Shown: positions 35,470 through 46,018, counted from the first letter of the stretch. The stretch: 64,000 nucleotides of DNA from Marinicella sediminis (GCF_002000055.1 NZ_MVBD01000006.1:1-64000); one strand, 5' to 3'. Notes: a model not told the origin generated them from the sequence alone. Made by a program: numbers and translations.

Positions 35470-36771
35470 ATGCAAATTTCCGGCTGGAAACAAGAAAAAA
35501 TAGCCATCGGTCTGTTTATCCTGCTGGCGGTCATCTCAGGGATCATCACCGGTTTCTGGGCCTGGTCGTTGTTGGCCTGGCTGCTGATTTACATCAGCTG
35601 GAAAATCATTGAATTCAAAACATTCTATGATTGGTACATGCATGGTGCATCCAACCAGTATGTGCCTGCCAATCACGGGGTATTTGAGGCCATCACCTGC
35701 CAGGTCATTGGCAATAAGAACCAAACCAAAGAAACTCAAAAACGCAATAAACACCTGATCAGGCAATTTGTCACCACAGCACAGGCCTTACCTTTTGCCA
35801 CTTTGTTGTTGAACAGCCGTTTTGAAATTCAGTGGGTGAATCAAATCGCTCAGGAAATCCTGAATATCAATGTTTCTGACATCAACACCAAAATTGACAA
35901 CATCATCCGCGAGCCGGCTTTTGTCAACCTGCTAAAAAACGACAAAAAAGACCAGGAAATCAAACTGGCTCACAGCTCCAATCTCGACAAAAGTATTCAT
36001 ATCCGTCTGATCAGGATCAGCAAAGACCGGTATTTGATGGTCGCCAGGGACATCAGCGCGCAGGAAGCCCTGCAAAAATCCAGAAAAGCATTCGTCGCCA
36101 ATGCCTCCCATGAATTGCGCACTCCGCTGACGGTGATTGCCGGTTACCTTGAAATGCTCCAAGCCTCAGAACACATGACCGATGAATGGTCAATGGCCAT
36201 TGATCAGGCCAAAGACCAGGCCAGCCGGATGTCTAAAATCATCGACGACATGTTGAAACTGTCTAGAATTGAACACGACAGGGTGATTGAATCAGATGAC
36301 CGGGAAATCGCCATGCCCGAATTACTCAACGGTTTGTTCAATGACCTGAAGAACAACCCCCAGGCCCAGCAACATCACCTGCAGGCTGAAATCAACTCTG
36401 ATTTATGGATTTCCGGTGATGAGTCTGAAATCACCAGTATATGCCTGAACCTGATGCATAACGGCATCATTCACACCCCTCCCGGAACCCACATCAGTAT
36501 TCGCTGGTACCTGAAAAATGAAGAAGCCATATTTGAGGTTCGGGATGATGGCCCGGGCATTGACCCCAAACACATCCCCCACCTCACCGAACGTTTCTAC
36601 CGGGTGGATAATTCCAAAGCCCGTAACCAACACAGCACGGGCCTGGGACTGGCCATCGTCAAACACATTTGCCTGAAGCACAATGCACGCTTTGAAATCA
36701 CCAGCGAACAGGGTTCCGGCACCACCTTCGAAGTCACTTTCCCGGCATACCGAAGCCAGCTAAAGAACTGA
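35470..36771 (+). CDS. phoR: Phosphate-regulon sensor kinase PhoR
   Basis: 433 residues. Two closely spaced N-terminal helices (about 11-45) are followed by a linker, a PAS domain (about 100-190, ALPFATLLLNSRFEIQWVNQ), a HisKA domain with His214 in ASHELRTPL, and a HATPase with RDDGPGID and the GLGLAIVKH box. This is the PhoR plan. PhoR normally phosphorylates PhoB, and phoB is usually directly upstream. Here the upstream gene is the divergent porin, so the partner must lie elsewhere. The position next to pst genes supports the name. Confidence 0.9.
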   Translation: MQISGWKQEKIAIGLFILLAVISGIITGFWAWSLLAWLLIYISWKIIEFKTFYDWYMHGASNQYVPANHGVFEAITCQVIGNKNQTKETQKRNKHLIRQFVTTAQALPFATLLLNSRFEIQWVNQIAQEILNINVSDINTKIDNIIREPAFVNLLKNDKKDQEIKLAHSSNLDKSIHIRLIRISKDRYLMVARDISAQEALQKSRKAFVANASHELRTPLTVIAGYLEMLQASEHMTDEWSMAIDQAKDQASRMSKIIDDMLKLSRIEHDRVIESDDREIAMPELLNGLFNDLKNNPQAQQHHLQAEINSDLWISGDESEITSICLNLMHNGIIHTPPGTHISIRWYLKNEEAIFEVRDDGPGIDPKHIPHLTERFYRVDNSKARNQHSTGLGLAIVKHICLKHNARFEITSEQGSGTTFEVTFPAYRSQLKN

Positions 36772-36958
36772 ACACAAAAGCTCACTCGGTTTCGAAACGC
36801 CCAGTCCCCTTCTCCTCAGGTTCAACATCCAGTTAAACACCAGTTTTCTGCCCTGTTGTCAGGAAGTTGTTACGCAGGCCACTTATGATGTTTATAGCAG
36901 AAGGTGTGATTCGCTCTTGTGACGCTTGTGTGACGGTCAAATCACATTTGTGACAGAA
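36772..36958. other. Leader upstream of the pst operon
   Basis: No gene. TTGTGACGCTTGTGTGACGG contains two TGTGAC motifs 11 bp apart (36918 and 36929), the same helical spacing as Pho half-sites, and may be an extra weak activator site. No terminator for phoR was recognised. Confidence 0.35.
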
Positions 36959-36992
36959 ATGTCATATAACTGTCACAAAGGCTGATTAGAAT
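36959..36992 (+). promoter_or_regulatory. Pho box and -10 of the pstSCAB-phoU operon
   Basis: ATGTCATATAACTGTCACA (36959-36977) matches the Pho-box consensus in nearly every conserved position. TAGAAT (36987-36992), 9 bp later, is a fitting -10 for a PhoB-dependent promoter where the box replaces the -35. The pstS start is 32 bp downstream. Confidence 0.88.
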
Positions 36993-37024
36993 GCCAACCA
37001 TTCGAAACATTAACGTGATATAAC

Positions 37025-38062
37025 ATGCAAAAATTAAAGACTTTGTCATTATTGGCCGGCATGATTGCCGCCTCTCAGGTACAGGCTGATGGCCGTGACT
37101 ACATCAGTGTGGTTGGTTCTTCAACAGTGTATCCGTTCAGTACCGTTGTGGCTGAACGGTTCGGCAAGTCCACTTCATTCAAAACCCCTAAAATCGAATC
37201 AACCGGTACCGGCGGTGGCATGAAGTTGTTCTGTAAAGGCACTGGCGTAGACACGCCAGACATCACCAATGCGTCACGTCGCATCAAAGAATCTGAGTTG
37301 ACCATGTGTCACGAAAATGGCGTTGATGGGGTGGTTGAAGTACTGATCGGTTATGACGGTATTGTGGTAGCCAATGACATCAATTCGCATGATTTCAACC
37401 TGAGTCGCAAAGACCTGTTCCTGGCGCTGGCCAAAGAGGTCCCAACCGGAAAAGAAGGTGAACTGGTAGCCAACCCATATACCACCTGGAACGAAGTCAA
37501 TACCGATTTACCCGCGGTCAAAATTGAAGTATTGGGCCCACCTCCCACTTCAGGTACCCGTGACGCCTTTGTTGAGTTGGCCATGGAAGGAGGCTGTAAA
37601 GCATTCCCATGGATCAAAGCCACCAAAGCCGAAGACAAAAGCAAATACAAAACCATTTGTCACACCATCCGCGAAGATGGCGCTTATGTTGAAGCCGGCG
37701 AAAATGACAATCTGATCATTCAGAAACTGCAGAAAAACCCGGATGCACTGGGCATCTTTGGATTCTCTTTCCTGGATCAAAATGCTGATCTGGTCAAAGG
37801 TTCCATGGTTGATGGCGCAGCTCCCGAATTCGAAACCATTGCCTCGGGTGAATACCCGGTTTCCAGACCGTTGTTTTTCTATGTGAAAAAAGCCCACGTG
37901 TCTGAAATCCCGGGTATGCAGGAATTCCTGGCTGAGTTCACCAGTGAAAAAGCCATGGGTGAAGAAGGTTACCTGACAGACAAAGGTCTGATCCCTTTGG
38001 ATGAAGACAAGTACATGAAAGTCAAAACCGACACCCTTGAACTGAACAACCTGGCGTTGTAA
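37025..38062 (+). CDS. pstS: Phosphate ABC transporter substrate-binding protein
   Basis: 345 residues with a signal peptide (LKTLSLLAGMIAASQVQA) and the phosphate-binding loops SSTVYPFS near residue 30, STGTGGGMKLFC and PPPTSGTRDAFVELA. It resembles the PstS subgroup of marine gammaproteobacteria and Pseudomonas more than E. coli PstS. As first gene of a Pho-box operon, followed by two hairpins before pstC, it is likely made in excess over the membrane subunits. Confidence 0.93.
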   Translation: MQKLKTLSLLAGMIAASQVQADGRDYISVVGSSTVYPFSTVVAERFGKSTSFKTPKIESTGTGGGMKLFCKGTGVDTPDITNASRRIKESELTMCHENGVDGVVEVLIGYDGIVVANDINSHDFNLSRKDLFLALAKEVPTGKEGELVANPYTTWNEVNTDLPAVKIEVLGPPPTSGTRDAFVELAMEGGCKAFPWIKATKAEDKSKYKTICHTIREDGAYVEAGENDNLIIQKLQKNPDALGIFGFSFLDQNADLVKGSMVDGAAPEFETIASGEYPVSRPLFFYVKKAHVSEIPGMQEFLAEFTSEKAMGEEGYLTDKGLIPLDEDKYMKVKTDTLELNNLAL

Positions 38063-38090
38063 AAAACTGATTACGTTTCAATAATCATTA

Positions 38091-38157
38091 ACCGTGGCCG
38101 GGGCAACCCGGTTGCGGTATTTTTATCATGCCTTTCGCCAACTGGCGATTTTTTTAT
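38091..38157 (+). terminator. Two hairpins between pstS and pstC
   Basis: The first has CCGGG-gcaa-CCCGG inside ACCG/CGGT arms and ends in ATTTTTA. The second, TCGCC-aact-GGCGA, ends in T7. Both look like Rho-independent terminators or 3' mRNA stabilisers; partial termination would give high pstS and lower pstCAB expression. Confidence 0.7.
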
Positions 38158-38183
38158 TTGTAATGTAAACCGATGAGAAATCA

Positions 38184-39566
38184 ATGAAAATCAGTCTGAT
38201 GATCTTTTTGTTGCTGATCTTTGCTGCCTTCAGCTATTTCATGGCCCGGCAAAAGATCACCACGGCCTACCGGCAACACAAGTCGAAACACAAAATACTC
38301 ACCCTGCCAAAATATTTTGGTTATGTGGCGGCTCTGAGTTCATTGATTCCGGCTTTGCTGATGATGTTCTTCTTGCAAATGGTCGAAGAACCTTACATCA
38401 ACCATGAAATTTCTTCATTCATCAGCTCATCACAATTTGATGACAATCAGGACCTGAACCTGTATATGAATGAGATCATCAGCGCCGATACACCAGAAAA
38501 AGTGGCGGCTCTGAGTGCTGAAAAACAGCAGGTTCATCAACGTTACATGGAAATCCAAACCACCACTGATCGCACCCAGGCAGTGATCGTGTTGTCATTG
38601 GCTATTTTACTGGCCGTATGGGCATTCAAAAAAATCAATACCGACACCCCGGCCAGACGGGTGTTTGAACGCATCGTTGAAGGCATCTTGTTATTGGCCG
38701 CCTCGATTGCCATCATGACCACCGTAGGCATCGTGTTTTCGGTGTTGTTTGAGTCAACCCGGTTCTTTGGTGAGGTGCCGATTCTCAGCTTTATGTTTGG
38801 CACCGAATGGTCTCCGCAAACCGCCATTCGCGCCGATCAGGTTGGCTCATCCGCGGCATTTGGTGCCGTGCCTTTATTTGTGGGAACCATGTTGATTTCT
38901 TTTATTGCCCTGCTGGTTTCGGTACCGCTGGGCCTGATGTCGGCCATTTATTTGTCTGAATATGCCAGTCAGCGGGTTCGCAGCCTGACCAAACCCGTAT
39001 TGGAGATTCTGGCCGGCATCCCCACCGTGGTTTATGGCTTTTTTGCTGCACTGACCGTGGCTCCTTTCATTCGTGACCTGGGTCAATCCATGGGGTTATC
39101 AGTGGCCTCAGAAAGTGCTTTGGCTGCCGGATTGGTCATGGGTATCATGATCATTCCTTTTGTGTCATCTTTATCAGATGATGTGCTTTCAGCCGTTCCG
39201 CAAAGCCTGCGCGAAGGATCTCTGGGCCTGGGAGCCACCCGCTCTGAAACCATCATCAAAGTACTGATCCCAGCGGCCCTTCCGGGGATTGTCGGCGGTG
39301 TATTGCTGGCGGCCTCCAGGGCCATCGGTGAAACCATGATTGTGGTCATGGCCGCCGGACTGGCTGCTAACCTTACGGTCAACCCACTGGATGCGGTAAC
39401 CACCGTTACCGTACAGATTGTCACACTGCTCACCGGAGACCAGGAATTTGACAGCGCCAAAACCCTGGCGGCTTTTGCCCTGGGTCTGATGTTGTTTATC
39501 ACCACCTTGATACTGAATGTCATTGCCTTGCATGTGGTCAGAAAATACCGAGAACAATATGAATAA
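38184..39566 (+). CDS. pstC: Phosphate ABC transporter permease PstC, long form
   Basis: 460 residues against about 320 in E. coli; the extra part is an N-terminal region with a helix at 1-20, another near 50-66 and a periplasmic segment before the conserved permease core (from about residue 230). The EAA-type loop (VPQSLREGSLGLGATRSETI) that contacts PstB is clear. Long PstC forms occur in many marine bacteria. The stop overlaps the pstA start by 8 bp, so the permeases are translationally coupled. Confidence 0.93.
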   Translation: MKISLMIFLLLIFAAFSYFMARQKITTAYRQHKSKHKILTLPKYFGYVAALSSLIPALLMMFFLQMVEEPYINHEISSFISSSQFDDNQDLNLYMNEIISADTPEKVAALSAEKQQVHQRYMEIQTTTDRTQAVIVLSLAILLAVWAFKKINTDTPARRVFERIVEGILLLAASIAIMTTVGIVFSVLFESTRFFGEVPILSFMFGTEWSPQTAIRADQVGSSAAFGAVPLFVGTMLISFIALLVSVPLGLMSAIYLSEYASQRVRSLTKPVLEILAGIPTVVYGFFAALTVAPFIRDLGQSMGLSVASESALAAGLVMGIMIIPFVSSLSDDVLSAVPQSLREGSLGLGATRSETIIKVLIPAALPGIVGGVLLAASRAIGETMIVVMAAGLAANLTVNPLDAVTTVTVQIVTLLTGDQEFDSAKTLAAFALGLMLFITTLILNVIALHVVRKYREQYE

Positions 39567-40833
39567 CACCGATATCGTTAAACAAAGCCTGAAAAAGCGT
39601 TATTTCAAAGAACGGCTTTTCAAGACCATGGGCATGTTGTCCATCGTAACCGCCATTTTGTTCTTACTGCTGCTACTGACCGACATCTTCACCAAAGCCT
39701 GGCCGGCTTTTATTCAGACCCGGGTTGAGTTGACTGTGGACCTGAATGAGGCGGATTTGGGCATTGATGCCCAAAGTGATGAACAAGCCATCATGAGTGC
39801 CGATTTTCGTAAACCCATCAGGGCCGCTTTGCTGAACACGTTTCCAGAAGTAACCAAACGCAAACAAAAACGTGAACTGTACAGCCTGACCAGTATGGGT
39901 GCTGAATTTCAGTTACGTGACATGGTCATTGAGAATCCTCAGTTGATCGGCACTCAACAGACCATTCAATTCATGGCTGATGATGATGTGGATGCGGTGA
40001 TCAAAGGCACCATTGACCGCCTTCTGCCGGAATCTGACCGACGGGTTAAAAATGACAAACTGGGGTGGATTGAAACCCTGGAAGCCAGTGGCCAGATCAC
40101 CACAGGATTCAACTGGCACTTCTTTGCCGCCGGAGATTCAAGGGAGCCGGAAATGGCCGGAATCAAGGGAGCCATACTCGGTTCTTTATATACCCTTCTG
40201 GTAACCTTGGCACTGTCCTTTCCAGTGGCTGTGGCAGCGGCCATTTATCTGGAAGAATTCGCGCCAAAGAACCGCTTCATTGATTTCATTGAAATCAACA
40301 TCAACAACCTGGCAGCGGTGCCTTCCATCGTGTTTGGTTTGTTGGGTCTGGCGGTGTTCATCAATTTCTTCAGTATGCCAAGATCTGCGCCCATCGTCGG
40401 TGGTATCGTGTTGTCATTGATGACATTACCGACCATCATCATTGCGTCACGTTCCGCCATCAAGGCCGTTCCACCTTCACTGCGTGAGGCAGCCCTGGGT
40501 CTGGGGGCATCGAAAATGCAATCGGTGTTTCACCATGTCTTGCCAGCCGCCTTACCGGGCATCCTCACTGGAACCATCATTGGCATGGCCCAGGCTCTGG
40601 GCGAGACTGCCCCTTTATTGATGATTGGAATGGTTGCCTTTATTGTGGACATTCCACAATCGGTCACCGACCCATCGACTGTCCTGCCCATCCAGGTGTT
40701 TTTATGGGCCGACTCACCTGAACGTGGGTTCCTGGAGAAAACCTCAGCCGCCATTATGGTGTTGCTGTTCTTTTTGATCGCTATGAATGCCATTGCCATT
40801 TATCTGCGTAAAAAGTTTGAGAAAAAGTGGTAA
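39559..40833 (+). CDS. pstA: Phosphate ABC transporter permease PstA, long form
   Basis: 424 residues from the ATG of MNNTDIVK; earlier in-frame codons lie inside pstC. An N-terminal helix (MLSIVTAILFLLLLLTDIF) and a periplasmic domain of about 150 residues precede the permease core, which has SLYTLLVTLALSFPVAVAAA and the coupling loop VPPSLREAALGLGASKMQSV. It is longer than E. coli PstA (about 296), in parallel with the long PstC. Confidence 0.93.
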   Translation: MNNTDIVKQSLKKRYFKERLFKTMGMLSIVTAILFLLLLLTDIFTKAWPAFIQTRVELTVDLNEADLGIDAQSDEQAIMSADFRKPIRAALLNTFPEVTKRKQKRELYSLTSMGAEFQLRDMVIENPQLIGTQQTIQFMADDDVDAVIKGTIDRLLPESDRRVKNDKLGWIETLEASGQITTGFNWHFFAAGDSREPEMAGIKGAILGSLYTLLVTLALSFPVAVAAAIYLEEFAPKNRFIDFIEININNLAAVPSIVFGLLGLAVFINFFSMPRSAPIVGGIVLSLMTLPTIIIASRSAIKAVPPSLREAALGLGASKMQSVFHHVLPAALPGILTGTIIGMAQALGETAPLLMIGMVAFIVDIPQSVTDPSTVLPIQVFLWADSPERGFLEKTSAAIMVLLFFLIAMNAIAIYLRKKFEKKW

Positions 40834-40839
40834 TATATT

Positions 40840-41715
40840 ATGAATGAAGCTGTATTAAACGGATTGAATGAACCAACCATGAAAGTCCAGTCAAACCGGG
40901 AAACCGAAGACTCCCTGAACATCGAGTACACCGACACGGTCGGTCAGCCGTTGTGTGACGACCCCAAAATAAGCACCCGGAATGTCGATGTGTTTTATGC
41001 TGATAACCAGGCCATTCATGATGTTTCTCTGGATATTGGCGCTCATCAAGTGATCGCCCTGATTGGCCCATCTGGCTGTGGTAAATCGACTTATCTGCGG
41101 ACCCTGAACCGCATGAATGACACCATTGATATTTGTCGCGTCAAAGGCCAGATTCTGCTTGATGGCCACGATATCTATCAAAAAAAGCAAGACCCGGTGT
41201 TGTTGCGCGCTCGGGTGGGCATGGTGTTCCAAAAACCCAACCCATTTCCTAAATCAATTTATGACAATGTGGCTTACGGCCCACGCATTCACGGCCTGAC
41301 CCGCAATAAGGCTGAACTGGATGACCTGGTCGAAGACTCGTTGATCAAAGCCGGTTTATTTCAGGAAGTCAAAGATCGCTTACATGCACCAGGTACCGGG
41401 CTGTCCGGTGGTCAGCAACAACGCCTTTGTATCGCCCGCACCATTGCGGTTCAACCGGAGGTCATCCTGATGGATGAGCCAGCTTCAGCGCTGGATCCGA
41501 TTGCCACAGCCAAAATCGAAGAACTGATCAATGAGCTGAAAGAAAACTTCACCATTGTCATCGTAACCCATTCCATGCAACAAGCTGCCCGGGTGTCACA
41601 ACGCACCGCTTATTTCCACATGGGCAGACTGATCGAAGTGGGCGAGACGGACCAGATTTTCACCAACCCGTCACATGAACTGACTGAAAAATACATCACC
41701 GGTAGATTCGGATAA
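40840..41715 (+). CDS. pstB: Phosphate ABC transporter ATP-binding protein
   Basis: 291 residues with Walker [11 protein letters not shown]-loop [10 protein letters not shown], signature LSGGQQQRL, Walker [13 protein letters not shown] and the H-loop THSM. The first 45 or so residues before the ATPase fold are longer than in E. coli PstB; an internal ATG (MKVQSN) could also serve as the start. It is the energising subunit of PstCA and part of the phosphate-sensing complex with PhoU and PhoR. Confidence 0.95.
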   Translation: MNEAVLNGLNEPTMKVQSNRETEDSLNIEYTDTVGQPLCDDPKISTRNVDVFYADNQAIHDVSLDIGAHQVIALIGPSGCGKSTYLRTLNRMNDTIDICRVKGQILLDGHDIYQKKQDPVLLRARVGMVFQKPNPFPKSIYDNVAYGPRIHGLTRNKAELDDLVEDSLIKAGLFQEVKDRLHAPGTGLSGGQQQRLCIARTIAVQPEVILMDEPASALDPIATAKIEELINELKENFTIVIVTHSMQQAARVSQRTAYFHMGRLIEVGETDQIFTNPSHELTEKYITGRFG

Positions 41716-41727
41716 AGGACCCTTACC

Positions 41728-42444
41728 ATGGAACATTTTGAATTTGAAAAACACACTTCCAGCGAATACAACACCGAACTGGAAGACATCAGAAACCACC
41801 TGTTACAGATGGGCGGCCAGGCTGAAAATCAGTTGCGCACTGTGCTCAAAGCCATCAGCGAGGAGTCAGATGAGCTGGCCACCGAGTTGCTGTCTCAGGG
41901 CGATGACATTGATCAGATGGAAGTTGATTTGGACCAGGAGTGCACCCGCATCATTGCCCGCCGTCAACCGGCTGCCAGCGATCTCAGATTAATTGTTGCG
42001 GTGATGAAAAGCATCACTGACATTGAACGAATTGGTGATGAGACTGAGAAAATGGCCCGCTTGCTGAAAAAACTGTTTGCCCGGGACTTTCATTCCAAAT
42101 ACTTCAAAGAAATTGATCACCTTGGCCAGGAAGTACTGACCAACTTATCAGGTTCACTGAACGCCCTGGCACGACTGGATGCCGAAGAAGCAATCAAACT
42201 GGCACAACGTGATCAGGTTATTGATGCCCACTTTGATGAACTCAATGGCCAGCTGATCAAGAAAATGGTCAAAGATCCCAATAAAGTCAAACCGTATCTG
42301 GGTCTCAGTCAATGTGCCCAGTCTCTGGAACGGATCGGCGATCACGCCAAGAACATCTGTGAATACATCATTTATCTGGTGATTGGCAAAGATGTGCGGC
42401 ACACCGACATCGAAGAAGTCAAAAATTCTCTGCTGGAACAATGA
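41728..42444 (+). CDS. phoU: Phosphate-specific transport system accessory protein PhoU
   Basis: 238 residues with two three-helix repeats and the metal-binding motifs ESDELATELL.. and ERIGDETEKMA / ERIGDHAKNICEY. It represses PhoR signalling when phosphate is plentiful. It is the last gene of the operon, 12 bp after pstB, with a terminator beyond it. Confidence 0.94.
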   Translation: MEHFEFEKHTSSEYNTELEDIRNHLLQMGGQAENQLRTVLKAISEESDELATELLSQGDDIDQMEVDLDQECTRIIARRQPAASDLRLIVAVMKSITDIERIGDETEKMARLLKKLFARDFHSKYFKEIDHLGQEVLTNLSGSLNALARLDAEEAIKLAQRDQVIDAHFDELNGQLIKKMVKDPNKVKPYLGLSQCAQSLERIGDHAKNICEYIIYLVIGKDVRHTDIEEVKNSLLEQ

Positions 42445-42451
42445 TCACTGA

Positions 42452-42483
42452 GACTCAGCCGGCCTGAACCCGGCTGGGTCTTT
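42452..42483 (+). terminator. Terminator of the pst operon
   Basis: GACTCAGCCGG and CCGGCTGGGTC pair over 11 bp (one T-G) around CCTGAAC, then TTT. It overlaps the last codons of the convergent DUF1272 gene. Confidence 0.72.
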
Positions 42484-42640
42484 CCACCAACTTACCCTGA
42501 CAGTTGGGACACACGCCCTGCAAGGCACCGGTGGCACATGCCGTACAAAAAGTGCATTCGTAACTACAAATACAGGCATCAGATTGCTCAGCCTGTAACT
42601 TCTTGTCACAGCGTTCACATTTGGATTTCATTTCCAGCAT
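42455..42640 (-). CDS. DUF1272 small cysteine-rich protein
   Basis: A 61-residue protein with nine cysteines: CERC near the start, then CICSYECTFCTAC and CPNC. This fits the DUF1272 family, probably a zinc-ribbon-like metal-binding fold with no assigned function. An ATG three codons later (MKSK) is an equally good start. A longer in-frame extension exists upstream but it crosses the divergent SDR gene and has no domain sense. It is convergent with phoU. Confidence 0.8.
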   Translation of the reverse strand: MLEMKSKCERCDKKLQAEQSDACICSYECTFCTACATGALQGVCPNCQGKLVERPSRVQAG

Positions 42641-42712
42641 GATTCGTTGATATTTTAAGATTCGTTCCCATGTTATCCAACTACACTTAATTCTGCAACA
42701 CAGGAGCAACCA

Positions 42713-43724
<1,012 letters not shown>

Positions 43725-43745
43725 GTCCATATCAATCCTTTATAA

Positions 43746-43777
43746 GCACAATCCATGGTTGACATCATGGATTGTGC
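43746..43777. promoter_or_regulatory. 12-bp perfect dyad after glnB, enclosing a -35 element
   Basis: GCACAATCCATG and CATGGATTGTGC around GTTGACAT. There is no T tract, so it is a weak terminator, but the TTGACA in its loop is the -35 of the btuB leader promoter, so the dyad could be an operator. Confidence 0.6.
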
Positions 43778-43787
43778 CGGTTAGCAT
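43759..43787 (+). promoter_or_regulatory. Promoter of the cobalamin riboswitch-btuB transcript
   Basis: TTGACA (43759-43764), a 17-bp spacer, TAGCAT (43782-43787). The predicted transcript would start around 43794, just before the riboswitch. Confidence 0.65.
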
Positions 43788-43796
43788 CCACTTCCT

Positions 43797-43980
43797 CAAA
43801 CAGGTGCCTGATTCTCAGGTTAAACGGGAAGTTGGTGCGATCCTGATCGATCTATCCCAACACTGCCCCCGCAACGGTAATGCCAGCCAGTTCCGAAAAA
43901 CATGCCACTGTGATTTGATTCATGGGAAGGCTTTCGGAAGAGGATGAACATCCTGCTGTCAGAGTCCGGAGACCGGCCGG
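43797..43980 (+). promoter_or_regulatory. Cobalamin (B12) riboswitch
   Basis: Conserved blocks occur in order: TTAAACGGGAAGTTGGTG (43820), CACTGCCCCCGCAACGGTAA (43861), the B12 box GCCACTGTG (about 43904), CGGAAGAGGATG (about 43935) and AGAGTCCGGAGACC (about 43961). In such leaders adenosylcobalamin or a relative stops translation or transcription. Here no T-rich terminator follows, and the distance to the start suggests control of the ribosome-binding site. Confidence 0.93.
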
Positions 43981-44062
43981 TTTGAATATCCACCGGTTAT
44001 TGAACTTGTGTTCATTGACTGGTTTTATCAATCAACCATGTTCGGGCGGAACAGGAGACACC

Positions 44063-45991
44063 ATGAAAAGCCTTACCATTGTCGCTGCCATTGTGATTCA
44101 GGCAGCCAGTTTTACCACCCTGGCTCAACAGTCAGATTCATCAGCACAACGATTACCTAAACTCATCGTTTCAGCTGGCATCACCCCCATCGAAACCAAC
44201 CAATATGGCGGTTCTGCAACGGTATTCACCCGTGAAGACATCGACGCCATGCAAGTGACCTACCTCAGTGATTTACTCCGTCAGGCACCTGGTTTTGCCA
44301 TTAATCAATCCGGCGGCCCAGGCACACAAACGCAACTCAGGGTGCGTGGATCAGAAGCCAACCATGTACTGGTTCTGCTCAATGGTGTACGGGTTAACGA
44401 CCCCACAGCCGGTGATGAGTTTCTGTTCAACTACGCGCTGCTGGATCATGTGGAGCGCATCGAAATCATCCGTGGTCCACAAAGCGCCATTTGGGGCACC
44501 GATGCCATGAGCGCGGTGATCAACATCATTACCCGCGAAGCCGAGTCAACGAATCTGGGATTGGATGTTGAACTGGGTTCGTTCAACAGCAAGCGCCTGG
44601 CCCTGTCTGGTGACATCAATCAGCAGGACTGGCAATTCAGTGCCGGTATCAATGCGCTTGATTCGGCCGGCACCAACGTTTCCAGAACCGGTCCTGAAGC
44701 TGATGGATTTGAAAACCTCACTGGCCATGCCTCATTAAGCAGGTCCTGGAACAGCGCCATTGATTTGGCCCTGTCATGGCACCACAGCGACGCCACCAAT
44801 GAGTTTGACGGCACAGATTTTGTGGTGACCGGATTACCAACCGATGCCGATTTGTGGACTGAACGAACACAGGATACGCTGCGTTTTCAATTGGGCTTTA
44901 CTTTGTTTCACGACTGGACTGGTGAACTGGCCTGGCATCGCAATGACATTGATGCCGACAATTTCACCCATGGCACAGGCGTCACCAGCGCCACCGCATC
45001 CACCACCGATGAATTCAAAGTCAGTACCCAGGGAACCTTTGGCCAACAAAACCAGTATTCACTGGCGGTGGTCTTGGATCACCGTGAAATTGATTTCACT
45101 CAGCGTGGACAGGCCTCACCATTTGGAGACCCTAATCAGGATCAACAATACCATGTCACCGGACTGGGCGCCGAATTCAGGCACCAGTTTAATGATCAAT
45201 TCAGTTGGCAACTGTCAGCACGCCAGGACGACTTCAATCGCTTTGACGATGTCAGCAATGCCCAACTGGCGGGCTCCTACCTGATCAGCCCGGACTGGCG
45301 TGTCAGGGCTGCCATTGCCACCGGTTCCAAAGCCCCGTCATTCATTGAACGTTTTGGGTTTTTCCCGGCCAATTTCATCGGCAATCCGGATTTGCAACCA
45401 GAACAATCCACCGCTTATGAACTGGGCTTCATCAGGTCATTCACCGGATCAAGTCTGGAAGTGGTTTATTTCAATCAGGATCTGGAAGATGAAATTGATG
45501 GTTTTGTGTTTGATCCGGCCTCCGGGCTGTTCACTGCTGCCAATCGGGCCAATGACAGTCAGCGGGAAGGTCTGGAACTGATCTGGTCTGGACAATGGCA
45601 GGATCACTGGCAATACACATTCAATTACACCTACACCGATGCCAGTGAAACCGATGCCAATGGCTCAACACTTGAAGAAGTCAGACGACCCGAACATCAG
45701 GCCTCAGCCAGTGTGTTCTATCGCTTTGCCGGGAATCGCGGCATGCTGGGAACTCAAGTCAATCATGTGGGTGATCAGCTGGATGTGTTTTTTGATCCGG
45801 CCACTTTTGTATCAAGCAACCTGAAACTGGATGCTTATACCACCGTTGACCTGACCTTAAACTGGGATTTCAATGCCACCTGGCGTGGTTATATCAAGGC
45901 ACAGAATGTGTTCGATGAGCGGTATGAGGAAGTGCTGGGGTATGCCCGGCCTGGTGCCAGCATCGCTGCCGGATTCAATGCCGAATTCTAA
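44063..45991 (+). CDS. btuB: TonB-dependent vitamin B12 receptor BtuB
   Basis: 642 residues from the ATG that follows ACAGGAGAC. The signal peptide (TIVAAIVIQAASFTTLAQ) is followed by a TonB-box-like and plug region (about 40-150, with LLRQAPGFAINQSGGPG and RIEIIRGPQSAIWG) and a 22-strand barrel ending in AAGFNAEF with terminal Phe. The riboswitch immediately upstream confirms cobalamin as the likely ligand. The inner-membrane BtuCDF genes are not in this window. Confidence 0.95.
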   Translation: MKSLTIVAAIVIQAASFTTLAQQSDSSAQRLPKLIVSAGITPIETNQYGGSATVFTREDIDAMQVTYLSDLLRQAPGFAINQSGGPGTQTQLRVRGSEANHVLVLLNGVRVNDPTAGDEFLFNYALLDHVERIEIIRGPQSAIWGTDAMSAVINIITREAESTNLGLDVELGSFNSKRLALSGDINQQDWQFSAGINALDSAGTNVSRTGPEADGFENLTGHASLSRSWNSAIDLALSWHHSDATNEFDGTDFVVTGLPTDADLWTERTQDTLRFQLGFTLFHDWTGELAWHRNDIDADNFTHGTGVTSATASTTDEFKVSTQGTFGQQNQYSLAVVLDHREIDFTQRGQASPFGDPNQDQQYHVTGLGAEFRHQFNDQFSWQLSARQDDFNRFDDVSNAQLAGSYLISPDWRVRAAIATGSKAPSFIERFGFFPANFIGNPDLQPEQSTAYELGFIRSFTGSSLEVVYFNQDLEDEIDGFVFDPASGLFTAANRANDSQREGLELIWSGQWQDHWQYTFNYTYTDASETDANGSTLEEVRRPEHQASASVFYRFAGNRGMLGTQVNHVGDQLDVFFDPATFVSSNLKLDAYTTVDLTLNWDFNATWRGYIKAQNVFDERYEEVLGYARPGASIAAGFNAEF

Positions 45992-46018
45992 AAAAATGAA
46001 ACTGACCCCGTTGGGCTA

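Noticed and set aside
43922-44062. Longer start for BtuB
   Set aside because: These codons lie in the riboswitch and leader; the ATG after ACAGGAGAC gives a proper signal peptide.
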